DNA of 10,085 nt from CALALP01 sp041855735 (GTDB lineage Bacteria; Bacillota; Clostridia; Lachnospirales; Lachnospiraceae), in assembly GCA_041855735.1 (NCBI GenBank), contig JBHAEV010000063.1, positions 1-10,085 of the forward strand, read 5' to 3'. Numbering within the stretch: position 1 is the first letter of the stretch; each line of letters begins with the position of its first letter. A model generated the notes under the pieces. It had not been told where the DNA came from, did not search any database, and was given only the letters and a program-made list of their open reading frames with translations. Made by a program: the position numbers and the translations under genes. Positions 1 through 6,493 of this stretch are shown here, piece by piece.

Positions 1-4
1 ACAT
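1..4 (-). CDS. Start codon of a minus-strand gene leaving the window (partial)
   Basis: On the minus strand an ATG (complement of 2-4) follows a near-perfect ribosome binding site, GGAGGAGGTG, at 11-20, with 6 nt between them. A consensus promoter lies 42 nt upstream. Only the start codon and one more base are inside the window, so nothing can be said about the product. The strong promoter and strong binding site suggest a well-expressed gene. Confidence 0.6.
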
Positions 5-10
5 TGAATA

Positions 11-20
11 CACCTCCTCC
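11..20 (-). promoter_or_regulatory. Strong ribosome binding site for the left-edge gene
   Basis: Read on the minus strand this is GGAGGAGGTG, almost fully complementary to the 3' end of 16S rRNA. It sits 6 nt before an ATG. It is the main evidence that a gene starts at position 4 and runs leftward. Confidence 0.7.
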
Positions 21-45
21 GCTTGCGAAGTTAAAAACCTAGCTA

Positions 46-75
46 ATTATAGCCTATTCCTCAATCAAAAGTCAA
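46..75 (-). promoter_or_regulatory. Sigma-A promoter for the left-edge gene
   Basis: The minus strand shows TTGACT (-35, complement of 70-75), an 18-bp spacer and a perfect TATAAT (-10, complement of 46-51). Transcription would start near 39, giving a leader of about 35 nt before the ATG at 4. The boxes are close to consensus. The gene beyond therefore has its own transcription start, whatever reads through from the operon ending at 197. No convincing terminator hairpin was found between 197 and this promoter. Confidence 0.75.
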
Positions 76-196
76 TAGTTTTCGAAAAATCAATTTGCGC
101 GGTATCGGCGCTTTTGGCAAAGTCAAGAATTTGTACCTTTGGCATTTCCGGGAATTTTCGAAACATCTATTGCTCATGATCAAACGGCATTCCATG

Positions 197-757
197 TCAA
201 AATTGCTGAAGCGTCCTTTGAACCTGCCGATTGGAGAGAACAGCGGCGACCAGCAGACAGGAAACCATTTTATCCACAAAATTGCTGCTGACCGCTCCCC
301 AGTAGGTGGCAGTAATCATTTGCTGTCCCGCCTGCTTCAGTGCCAAAATGATGATGTCGGTACCGGAGCCGGTCAAGCCGCCGAAGAGTGCAAGCCGAAT
401 CGGCGCACCGATCATCGGAGCAACAAAGGAGAGCAGAAGTCCGGCAATCAGGGCCTTGATATAGGTGAATTTACCATCCTTATACTTTGCCACCAGAGAA
501 ACGACAATCGCAACCGCAACGCTGACCAATGCAAAAGGCAGCGCGACGAAATTTCCGCTGAGGAATCCCATCAGGACATTGGTGGTGACGCCGGTCAGAA
601 TCCCGTAGCCCATTCCGAATGTTGCCGCAATAAAAATGGTTCCGATGGTGTCCAGAAACAGCAGAGGAATTTTGAGTGCGGATACGGTTTCTCCCAAAAC
701 CACATTTATGACAACCGCCAAAGCACATAAAACAAGAATTTTCGTATTGTTTTTCAT
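197..757 (-). CDS. Putative ECF transporter S component (CD3073-like)
   Basis: This 186-residue, highly hydrophobic protein has about six membrane segments (roughly residues 6-24, 31-50, 52-69, 72-91, 98-118 and 155-175). Size and layout match the substrate-binding S subunits of energy-coupling factor transporters, which bind a small molecule and are powered by a shared T subunit and two ATPases encoded elsewhere. The Gly-rich stretch at residues 113-131 and the early segments recall the C. difficile CD3073 family; this is from memory of the family, not a search. The start ATG (complement of 755-757) follows GGGAG at a good distance. The gene lies 18 nt downstream of the desulfidase-like gene, so the two form an operon. 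The ligand cannot be read from sequence. The partner suggests a sulfur-containing base or similar compound. Confidence 0.8.
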   Translation of the reverse strand: MKNNTKILVLCALAVVINVVLGETVSALKIPLLFLDTIGTIFIAATFGMGYGILTGVTTNVLMGFLSGNFVALPFALVSVAVAIVVSLVAKYKDGKFTYIKALIAGLLLSFVAPMIGAPIRLALFGGLTGSGTDIIILALKQAGQQMITATYWGAVSSNFVDKMVSCLLVAAVLSNRQVQRTLQQF

Positions 758-775
758 AATGATCTCCCTTTTTCC

Positions 776-1267
776 TTAAAGTATTTTGTCTAAGAATTCC
801 TTCATTTTTGCATGGAACATTCCCTCATTCGCTTCCTCATATTCGGTCGGAATCTCCAGATAGTTCAGGTTTAAGCCCAGCTTCGCGGTTTCCGAAAACA
901 ATTGCTCCATCAGAATGCCTCTTTGTGCGGTAATGGAACAATTCGGACTTTCATGAATTCCGAGAACACCCAGAATACGATAGTTTTCCTTCAGGTAGAT
1001 CCGAATCTGAAGCAAAATCGGTTTCAGCATTTCCTTGCAGTTTTCCGTAAATCCGGGCACAGCCGCGTATTGGGCGTAATCCATCGGCGGACGATCCAGT
1101 CCCATTGTCAGCAATTCCGGACATGGAAGCTGAATGAGACCGATTCCCCGATCCATAGCCGCTTTGATGACCGGATAGGCACCTCTGGCACGTTCCCAGC
1201 CGGGAAGCACCGAATTTTGATTCAAAACACAATGTGAAACGATTAAAATTTTCTTTTCCGGATACAT
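776..1267 (-). CDS. TudS/DUF523-related putative desulfidase (CD3072-like)
   Basis: This is a 163-residue cytoplasmic protein. It has the three-cysteine pattern of the DUF523/TudS group: Cys13 in SHCVLNQNS, Cys49 in LPCPEL and Cys110 in ESPNCS. In characterised TudS, three cysteines hold a [4Fe-4S] cluster that removes sulfur from thiouracil. The substrate of this branch is not known to me. The ATG at 1265-1267 (complement) is chosen because it follows GGAAGGGGGG. An upstream in-frame start (complement of 1358-1360) would add 31 residues without family resemblance and would start inside the promoter's -10 region. It is the first gene of the operon with the transporter subunit, which points to import followed by intracellular desulfuration. 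The protein resembles the C. difficile CD3072 family. Confidence 0.8.
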   Translation of the reverse strand: MYPEKKILIVSHCVLNQNSVLPGWERARGAYPVIKAAMDRGIGLIQLPCPELLTMGLDRPPMDYAQYAAVPGFTENCKEMLKPILLQIRIYLKENYRILGVLGIHESPNCSITAQRGILMEQLFSETAKLGLNLNYLEIPTEYEEANEGMFHAKMKEFLDKIL

Positions 1268-1350
1268 AATCCCCCCTTCCGTGACATTTCCGACGATACT
1301 CCCGAAAACAAAAGCTATACTTTCACAAGAATAACGCGGAATTATTTGCA

Positions 1351-1379
1351 ATAATATCATAAACCATGTACAATGTCAC
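1351..1379 (-). promoter_or_regulatory. Promoter of the desulfidase-transporter operon
   Basis: The minus strand shows GTGACA (-35, complement of 1374-1379), a 17-bp spacer and TATTAT (-10, complement of 1351-1356). Transcription would begin near 1344, leaving a leader of about 75 nt before the ATG at 1267. It faces away from, and partly overlaps, the plus-strand promoter whose -10 box is at 1391-1396. Confidence 0.6.
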
Positions 1380-1387
1380 TAAAAAGT

Positions 1388-1396
1388 TGCTATAAT
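1388..1396 (+). promoter_or_regulatory. Extended -10 promoter of the zinc-finger/polA operon
   Basis: TGCTATAAT is a perfect -10 box with the TGn extension. No good -35 box stands 17-18 bp upstream (TGTACA at 1367-1372 is the nearest candidate), which is tolerated for extended -10 promoters. The predicted start is near 1403, giving a leader of about 128 nt before the ATG at 1531. The -10 box lies in the first copy of a duplicated 45-bp element. A second TATAAT in copy two (1472-1477) lacks the TG extension and any -35 box at normal spacing. Confidence 0.55.
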
Positions 1397-1434
1397 AACG
1401 AGGAAAGCCGTCGACGAGCTTGCTCGGCGGACGG
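1390..1434 (+). repeat. Direct repeat copy 1 (45 bp, hairpin-forming)
   Basis: This matches 1471-1515 at 43 of 45 positions; the differences are at 1401 and 1417. It starts with CTATAATAACG and ends in a GC-rich hairpin: outer stem CCGTC (1408-1412) with GACGG (1430-1434), inner stem CGAG (1415-1418) with CTCG (1423-1426), loop CTTG. No T-run follows, so it is not a standard terminator. It lies between the divergent operons and, if the promoter call is right, mostly in the polA operon leader. Confidence 0.85.
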
Positions 1435-1470
1435 TTTGACGAGAAAGAGCAGCGAGGCGAAGCCGAGCGG

Positions 1471-1515
1471 CTATAATAACGTGGAAAGCCGTCGACGTGC
1501 TTGCTCGGCGGACGG
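1471..1515 (+). repeat. Direct repeat copy 2 (45 bp, hairpin-forming)
   Basis: This is the second copy of the 1390-1434 element, exactly 81 bp downstream. The outer stem CCGTC/GACGG (1489-1493 with 1511-1515) is kept. The change at 1498 puts a T-T mismatch in the inner stem. The hairpin ends 5 nt before the ribosome binding site AGGAGGG (1521-1527), so it could affect translation of the first gene. The 36-bp spacer 1435-1470 is also GC-rich and contains GCCGAGC (1462-1468), which is complementary to GCTCGGC in both copies. Confidence 0.85.
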
Positions 1516-1530
1516 AATCAAGGAGGGCAT

Positions 1531-1863
1531 ATGGAATGCAAAGAATGTCGGAATAAGGTCATGCCCTTTATCAAGGACGAATTGCCGATGGAGCAGGTCG
1601 ACAGATTTCTTTCGCATATTCGAAAATGCAAGAGCTGCCGGGAGGAGTTGGAAGTGTATTTCATCATTGAAACGGGACTGGATAAGGGGCATTTGCAGGA
1701 GGATATGGATTTCAAACAGAGATTGGACGAGAAGATTCGAGAGTCCTATGCCAAAATGGATCTGCTGCATTCCTGGCAAGTGTTTAAATACTCGTGGAAT
1801 ACCCTGATTGTATTGAGTGTCATTTTGGCACTTTGCATTCAAGTGAGATTGTGGATGGGATAG
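1531..1863 (+). CDS. Small zf-HC2/ZAS-type zinc-finger membrane protein, anti-sigma-like
   Basis: The 110-residue protein has the ZAS signature His29-x3-Cys33-x2-Cys36 in a helical N-terminal domain, with further cysteines at 3 and 6. A charged middle part (about 50-86) follows, then one hydrophobic segment (about 89-105) and a very short tail. This is the plan of zinc-binding anti-sigma factors that hold an ECF sigma factor at the membrane. No sigma factor gene is next to it, so its partner is unknown and it may have another regulatory or redox-sensing role. The ATG at 1531 follows AGGAGGG by 3 nt. An in-frame TTG at 1501 lies inside the repeat and lacks a binding site. It is probably the first gene of the polA operon, with 46 nt to polA. 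Confidence 0.75.
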   Translation: MECKECRNKVMPFIKDELPMEQVDRFLSHIRKCKSCREELEVYFIIETGLDKGHLQEDMDFKQRLDEKIRESYAKMDLLHSWQVFKYSWNTLIVLSVILALCIQVRLWMG

Positions 1864-1909
1864 AGAAGGAACGCAAAAGAGGACAGTAAGAATACGTGTG
1901 GGGAAAGAA

Positions 1910-4621
1910 ATGAAAAAATTGGTATTAATTGACGGTTTCAGCATATTGAACAGGGCGTTTTACGGTGTGCCGATGCTGACAAACAGTGCGGGACTGCATA
2001 CGAATGCGGTGTACGGATTTCTGAATATGATGTTCAAAGTTCTGGATGAAGAACATGCGGATTATTTGGCGGTCGCCTTTGACTTGCCGGTACCGACATT
2101 TCGTCACATCAAATTTCCGGAATACAAAGGCAAGAGGAAATCCATGCCCGAAGAACTGCTGGAGCAGGTTCCGACGGTAAAAGAGATTCTGAATGCGATG
2201 AACGTGCCGATCCTGAGCAAGGAAGGATTCGAAGCGGACGATATCATCGGCACCATTGCAAAGCGATACCAAAGCGAGGATCTCGCGGTCAGCGTGCTTT
2301 CCGGCGATCGGGACTTGCTGCAGCTGGCGGATCGGTTTATCAAGATCCGCATCCCGAAAACATCCAAAGGGCAAACTACGGTAAAAGACTACTATCCGGA
2401 AGATGTCCTGGAGGAGTATCTGGTTACGCCGGTGCAATTCATTGATTTAAAGGCACTGATGGGAGATTCCTCGGACAATATCCCGGGTGTTCCGGGCATC
2501 GGAGAGAAAACGGCAACCGCCATCATTACAAAGTATAAGAGCATCGAAGAAGCCTATAAAAATGTGGAGGAGATCACCCCGAAGCGTGCAAAAGAGAATC
2601 TGCAAAATCATTATGATCTGGCGCAGCTTTGCAAATGGCTGGCTACCATAAAGACGGATGTGGATATGGATACGAATCTGGAAGAATTTCATGTCGGCAA
2701 TCTCTATACGGCCGAGGCATTTGAAATTATACGAAAAATGGAGTTCAAATCCCTGTTTCATCGCTTTGAGGGAGTGGATGGGCAAGGCCTTGAAAATCCG
2801 GAGTTTGCCAACATTCGATACCGAAAGGATGAGGAAATTGCGGATGTGCTGGAAGAGATCAAATCGGCAGGGGACATCGGTCTGTCCTATGTATTCTCCG
2901 AAATTCGAAATCCTTTTGATGAACAAAAAACTCTGATCCTGATTTCGCACATCGGTGTGGCTCACTCCGGCAAAATCACGGTGCTGTCCAAAGAGGACGG
3001 ACTTTCGGAGGAAATCCTTGATTTGCTGGATTCGGGAATTCGGGTTTCGACATTTGATTTGAAACCGCTGTTAAAGGTGCTTGCCGATGCATACGGTCGC
3101 AAAACGAACCCGGAGGCAGAAAACGGGCAGGCGAGAGTACGCATCAAAAATTATCCGAATATTTCGGACCTGAAAATCGCGGGGTATTTGCTGAATCCTC
3201 TCAAAGACAGCTATGATGCGGAGGATATTGCACGGGATTATTTACAAATTTCCGTAAAGTCCCTGGATGAAATCAAGGGAAAGAATAAGCTGCAGCAATT
3301 GGTCGAAACGGCAAACGAACAGCTTTTGCATTATCTGGGCGTTTCATCGATGATTGCGTGGAAAGCCAAACCGGTCATGGAAGAAAGGCTGGCGGCGATC
3401 GGCAGTCTGGAGCTCTATACAAAGATTGAAATGCCTTTGGTGTTTTCGTTGGCGAGGATGGAGCTTGCCGGCATCGGCGTGGATGCGATTCGACTGAAAA
3501 AATATTCCGGAGAGCTGGAAGAACGAATCAAGACCTTGACAAAGGAAATCCACAATGATGTGGGGGAGGAATTCAACATCAATTCCCCGAAGCAGCTCGG
3601 AGAAATACTGTTTGAAAAAATGGGGATTCCGGGCGGAAAGAAGACCAAATCCGGATATTCCACCGCGGCGGATATTCTGGAAAAACTGGCACAGGATCAT
3701 CCTTTCGTCAAAAAGATTCTGGAATATCGTCAGCTTACCAAATTAAATTCCACCTATGCGATCGGGCTTGCCGAATACATTGAAGAGGACGGACGGATTC
3801 ACGGCATTTTCAACCAGACGGTGGCGGCAACCGGACGAATTTCCTCAACGGAGCCGAATCTGCAAAACATTCCGATCCGGACGGAACTGGGAAGCCGGAT
3901 ACGGGACATTTTCGTTCCGAAGGACGGTTTTGTATTTGTGGATGCCGACTACTCGCAAATCGAACTGCGCATTCTGGCATCGATGTCGGGGGATGAAAAA
4001 CTGATCCGAAGTTATCAAAACAGCATCGATATTCATGCCACCACGGCATCGAATGTGTTTCATGTGCCGCCGGAAAACATCACTCCCGAACTTCGGAGAA
4101 ATGCGAAAGCGGTCAACTTCGGCGTGGTTTACGGGATTTCCGCCTTCGGATTGTCCGAAGATTTGAGTATTTCCAGAAAAGAAGCTCTGGAATACATCAA
4201 TAATTATTTTAAATCGTATCCCGAGGTCAAGCGTTTTCTGGATTCCAATGTGAGTCAGGCCAAGGAAAAGGGCTATGTTACGACCTTGTTCGGGAGAGTG
4301 CGCCCGATTCCGGAAATCAAATCCTCCAATTTTATGCAAAGAAGCTTCGGAGATCGCGTGGCGATGAATTCGCCGATTCAGGGTACGGCGGCGGATATTA
4401 TGAAAATTGCCATGAATGAAGTGGATCACGCCATTGCAAAGTATGGGGAAAATGCCGAGATTGTACTTCAGGTGCATGACGAATTGCTTTTGGAGGTTCG
4501 GGAGGATCTGGCAGATGAAGTCAAGGCACTGGTGGAGGATTGCATGAAACGGGCGGCAAAACTTCGGGTGCCTTTGGAAGTGGAAGCCAAGATCGGCAGA
4601 ACCTGGCTGGATGCCAAATAG
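1910..4621 (+). CDS. polA: DNA polymerase I
   Basis: The 903-residue product fills gaps and removes RNA primers in replication and repair. The 5'-3' exonuclease domain (about 1-290) shows FEADDIIG, SGDRDLL (Asp133, Asp135) and GDSSDNIPG (Asp186, Asp189), followed by the helix-hairpin-helix VPGIGEKTA. The central domain (about 310-490) is the proofreading fold, but the DxE metal site is absent: the segment around 322-330 reads DIGLSYVFS. Proofreading is therefore probably lost, as in many Gram-positive and Thermus PolA proteins. The polymerase domain has motif A DADYSQIELR (Asp680), motif B RRNAKAVNFGVVYG (Lys733, Phe737, Tyr741) and motif C QVHDELLLEV (Asp857, Glu858). ATG 1910 is preferred because MKKLVLIDG matches the usual PolA start. 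An in-frame GTG at 1898 would add four residues. coaE follows after 14 nt. Confidence 0.97.
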   Translation: MKKLVLIDGFSILNRAFYGVPMLTNSAGLHTNAVYGFLNMMFKVLDEEHADYLAVAFDLPVPTFRHIKFPEYKGKRKSMPEELLEQVPTVKEILNAMNVPILSKEGFEADDIIGTIAKRYQSEDLAVSVLSGDRDLLQLADRFIKIRIPKTSKGQTTVKDYYPEDVLEEYLVTPVQFIDLKALMGDSSDNIPGVPGIGEKTATAIITKYKSIEEAYKNVEEITPKRAKENLQNHYDLAQLCKWLATIKTDVDMDTNLEEFHVGNLYTAEAFEIIRKMEFKSLFHRFEGVDGQGLENPEFANIRYRKDEEIADVLEEIKSAGDIGLSYVFSEIRNPFDEQKTLILISHIGVAHSGKITVLSKEDGLSEEILDLLDSGIRVSTFDLKPLLKVLADAYGRKTNPEAENGQARVRIKNYPNISDLKIAGYLLNPLKDSYDAEDIARDYLQISVKSLDEIKGKNKLQQLVETANEQLLHYLGVSSMIAWKAKPVMEERLAAIGSLELYTKIEMPLVFSLARMELAGIGVDAIRLKKYSGELEERIKTLTKEIHNDVGEEFNINSPKQLGEILFEKMGIPGGKKTKSGYSTAADILEKLAQDHPFVKKILEYRQLTKLNSTYAIGLAEYIEEDGRIHGIFNQTVAATGRISSTEPNLQNIPIRTELGSRIRDIFVPKDGFVFVDADYSQIELRILASMSGDEKLIRSYQNSIDIHATTASNVFHVPPENITPELRRNAKAVNFGVVYGISAFGLSEDLSISRKEALEYINNYFKSYPEVKRFLDSNVSQAKEKGYVTTLFGRVRPIPEIKSSNFMQRSFGDRVAMNSPIQGTAADIMKIAMNEVDHAIAKYGENAEIVLQVHDELLLEVREDLADEVKALVEDCMKRAAKLRVPLEVEAKIGRTWLDAK

Positions 4622-4635
4622 CGGGAGAGAAATCA

Positions 4636-5304
4636 ATGTACAGACCGGGGAAAATTATGAGCCGGAAACCGGAATCTTTGGTGATTTATGTATGTGGCGG
4701 CGTAGGAAGCGGAAAATCCACGGTATTGCGTCTGTTCAGCGAGTTGTATGATGCCGAGATTCTGGAAACCGATGTGTTGGCGCATGAACTGCTGAAGAAG
4801 GATCAAATCGGATATCACACCTATGTAGAACTGCTCGGGGAAGAGATTCTAACGGAGGACGGGGAGCTGAACCGACTAAGAATTGCCGAAATGGTGTTTG
4901 CGGATCGGAGCATTCTCGAGAAGATCAATGCCGTTTTGCATCCGATTGTATGGAAGCGGGCAGTGGAGAAGATTCGGGAATTCAAAGAAAGAGCAAGTCT
5001 TCACCATGGGGAAACAATTCCGGTATTGGCGGTGGAAAGTGCCGTTCTGCCGCCATGTGCCGAGTTCAAAGATTGGGTGGATTGTACCATGTACATTCAT
5101 TCTTCGGCGGAACTTCGCGCAAAGAGGCTCAAAGAAAGCAGGGCGTACAGCGAAGAGAAAATACGATCCATGTTTGCCATGCAGCCGAAACCTGAGGAAT
5201 ATACGGAATATTGCGATTTTGTCATAGAAAATGACGGAGATATCCGGAAATTGCAGGAAAGGCTGAGAGAGGTCGTGCTCGCCATGTGCAATCGGGAAGT
5301 CTGA
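4636..5304 (+). CDS. coaE: Dephospho-CoA kinase
   Basis: The enzyme carries out the last step of coenzyme A synthesis, phosphorylating the 3'-hydroxyl of dephospho-CoA with ATP in the cytoplasm. The 222-residue product shows the P-loop GGVGSGKST (residues 21-29, Lys27), the acceptor-site motif ETDVLAHELL (Asp46, His50), the typical LRIAEMVFAD...INAVLHPIV stretch, and a lid region with RAKRLKESR. It is slightly longer than the usual ~200 residues because of an N-terminal extension. ATG 4636 follows GGGAGAG by 6 nt. A second start at 4657, with GGGG 6 nt upstream, gives 215 residues and is nearly as good. The polA-coaE order with a short gap is common in Gram-positive bacteria. The match is clear but not close, so a related P-loop kinase is the only alternative. 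Confidence 0.88.
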   Translation: MYRPGKIMSRKPESLVIYVCGGVGSGKSTVLRLFSELYDAEILETDVLAHELLKKDQIGYHTYVELLGEEILTEDGELNRLRIAEMVFADRSILEKINAVLHPIVWKRAVEKIREFKERASLHHGETIPVLAVESAVLPPCAEFKDWVDCTMYIHSSAELRAKRLKESRAYSEEKIRSMFAMQPKPEEYTEYCDFVIENDGDIRKLQERLREVVLAMCNREV

Positions 5305-5342
5305 AGAAAGACGGATCGCATAAAGAGGGTGAAATATTGCAA

Positions 5343-5360
5343 ATACCGGTAAGATACCGG
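5343..5360 (+). repeat. Two ATACCGG direct repeats one helical turn apart
   Basis: In the 99-nt gap between coaE and the metallo-hydrolase gene, ATACCGG occurs at 5343-5349 and again at 5354-5360, a period of 11 bp. This spacing puts both on the same DNA face, as in some activator or repressor sites. The repeats are short and could be chance. A weak -35-like TTGCAA (5337-5342) precedes them without a convincing -10 box. Confidence 0.3.
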
Positions 5361-5403
5361 AATATTCGAAAAGTATCCCGATCAATACAGAAAGAGAGTA
5401 ATC

Positions 5404-6201
5404 ATGAGATTTTGTTCAATTGCCAGCGGCAGCAGCGGAAATGCCACATATATCGGTTCGGATCATGCGCATATTCTGGTGGATGCGGGGGTGAGCTGCA
5501 AGCGGATCACGGAGGGACTGAAAAGTCTGGGCATCAAACCGGAGGAACTGAACGGGATTTTCATTACGCATGAACATTCCGACCATATCTGCGGATTGAA
5601 TGTGCTGATCAAAAAGCATCGGATTCCGGTGTTTGCCACAGGGAAGACGATTGAGGTGCTTCGTCAAATGAAGAAATTTTCCGGATATGACGAAGATTTG
5701 ATTCAGATCGTGGAACCGGATCAAACATACAGTCTGCGGGATCTGGAAATCAATCCGTTTCGCATTTCCCACGACGCCGTCGATCCGGTGGCATATCGCG
5801 TCACATCCCAAAGGGGAAGTATGGCGGTTGCGACGGACATGGGAATTTTTGACGACTATATTGTGGAACATTTAAAACATGTGGATGTTGCAATGATTGA
5901 AGCGAATCACGATATCCGCATGTTGGAATGCGGGAAATATCCGTACAATCTGAAACGGAGAATCCTGGGAGACAAGGGGCATTTATCCAATGAGAATGCC
6001 GGACGTTTGATAACAAGAATATTGCATGACAATATAAAACATCTGTTTTTGGGACATCTGAGCAGGGACAACAATCATCCGGACATCGCCCGTCACGCGG
6101 TTTCTCATGAAATCGATGTTGCGGATTGCAGCTATCGGGGCAATGATTTTCCGATCGAAGTGGCTTTCGGGGATTTTTGTTCGCAAGTGATCACCATATA
6201 G
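5404..6201 (+). CDS. MBL-fold metallo-hydrolase, WalJ/YycJ type
   Basis: The 265-residue product is a cytoplasmic metallo-beta-lactamase-fold enzyme. It begins with MRFCSIASGSSGNATYI, the typical opening of the YycJ/WalJ family, and has the two-metal motif THEHSDH (His56, His58, Asp60, His61). Later ligand candidates are Asp145 in ATDMG, His169-Asp170 in EANHD, His193 in KGHLS and GHLSRDNN. WalJ proteins act as 5'-exonucleases or phosphodiesterases linked to DNA repair and cell-wall control. In many Firmicutes the gene sits with the walRK two-component genes; here it follows polA and coaE, which fits a nucleic-acid role. The ATG follows GAGAG at the expected distance. The 99-nt gap upstream is the largest in the operon and may hold an extra promoter. 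The next gene starts 10 nt downstream. Confidence 0.88.
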   Translation: MRFCSIASGSSGNATYIGSDHAHILVDAGVSCKRITEGLKSLGIKPEELNGIFITHEHSDHICGLNVLIKKHRIPVFATGKTIEVLRQMKKFSGYDEDLIQIVEPDQTYSLRDLEINPFRISHDAVDPVAYRVTSQRGSMAVATDMGIFDDYIVEHLKHVDVAMIEANHDIRMLECGKYPYNLKRRILGDKGHLSNENAGRLITRILHDNIKHLFLGHLSRDNNHPDIARHAVSHEIDVADCSYRGNDFPIEVAFGDFCSQVITI

Positions 6202-6211
6202 AGGGGGAAAT

Positions 6212-6484
6212 ATGAATAAAGTAATTATTACAGTCGTAGGAAAAGACACAACAGGAATCATAGCAGCGGTATGTACATATCTGGCGGAGAAGAAAATCAA
6301 TATTCTCGATATCAGCCAAACCATCGTAAACGGATTCTTCAATATGATGATGGTGGTGGACATGGAAAAAGCGACGGCAAGCTTTGAGGAAATGTCGGAT
6401 ACTCTGGATGAAATCGGAACTCGTCTCGGTGTGAGAGTATTGGCACAGAAAGAAGAGATCTTCGACAAAATGCACAGGGTATAG
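6212..6484 (+). CDS. ACT domain-containing protein (UPF0237 family)
   Basis: This 90-residue protein is a single ACT domain. It has the opening MNKVIITVVGKDTTGIIAAV, the helix AAVCTYLAEKKINILDISQTI and a strand NGFFNMMMVVDM, the beta-alpha-beta pattern of ACT domains that bind amino acids or other small ligands. Members of UPF0237 are nearly always stand-alone and are encoded next to the PFL/UPF0210 gene, as here (9 nt gap). It may be a ligand-sensing partner of that protein, but neither ligand nor effect is established. Ribosome binding site GAGGGGG stands just before the ATG. Confidence 0.9.
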   Translation: MNKVIITVVGKDTTGIIAAVCTYLAEKKINILDISQTIVNGFFNMMMVVDMEKATASFEEMSDTLDEIGTRLGVRVLAQKEEIFDKMHRV

Positions 6485-6493
6485 GAGAGAGCG

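Noticed and set aside
141..193. Repeat GGCATTTCC / GGCATTCC downstream of the ECF gene as a terminator
   Set aside because: The two copies are in the same orientation, so they cannot form a stem.
95..730. Long plus-strand open frame opposite the ECF transporter gene
   Set aside because: It is rich in Asn, Arg, Gln and His without domain sense, has no binding site, and lies antisense to a clear membrane protein gene.
1408..1434. GC-rich hairpin as a terminator between the divergent operons
   Set aside because: No T-run follows on either strand, and it lies at the start of transcription of the polA operon, not at the end of a gene.
1390..1515. CRISPR array
   Set aside because: There are only two repeat copies, with a 36-bp spacer that shares complementarity with the repeats; no cas gene is nearby.
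1390..1515. Insertion-sequence remnant
   Set aside because: No terminal inverted repeats, target-site duplication or transposase fragment can be seen around the block.
1373..1807. Plus-strand open frame whose first third encodes two near-identical peptides from the 45-bp repeats
   Set aside because: Its ATG lies upstream of the -10 box, so it would not be on the transcript. The 81-bp period is a multiple of three, which explains the peptide repeat, and the rest overlaps the zinc-finger gene out of frame.
3845..4636. 263-residue minus-strand frame opposite polA
   Set aside because: It is antisense to conserved polymerase motifs and rich in His, Arg and Phe, as expected for a shadow frame. 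No binding site or family resemblance.
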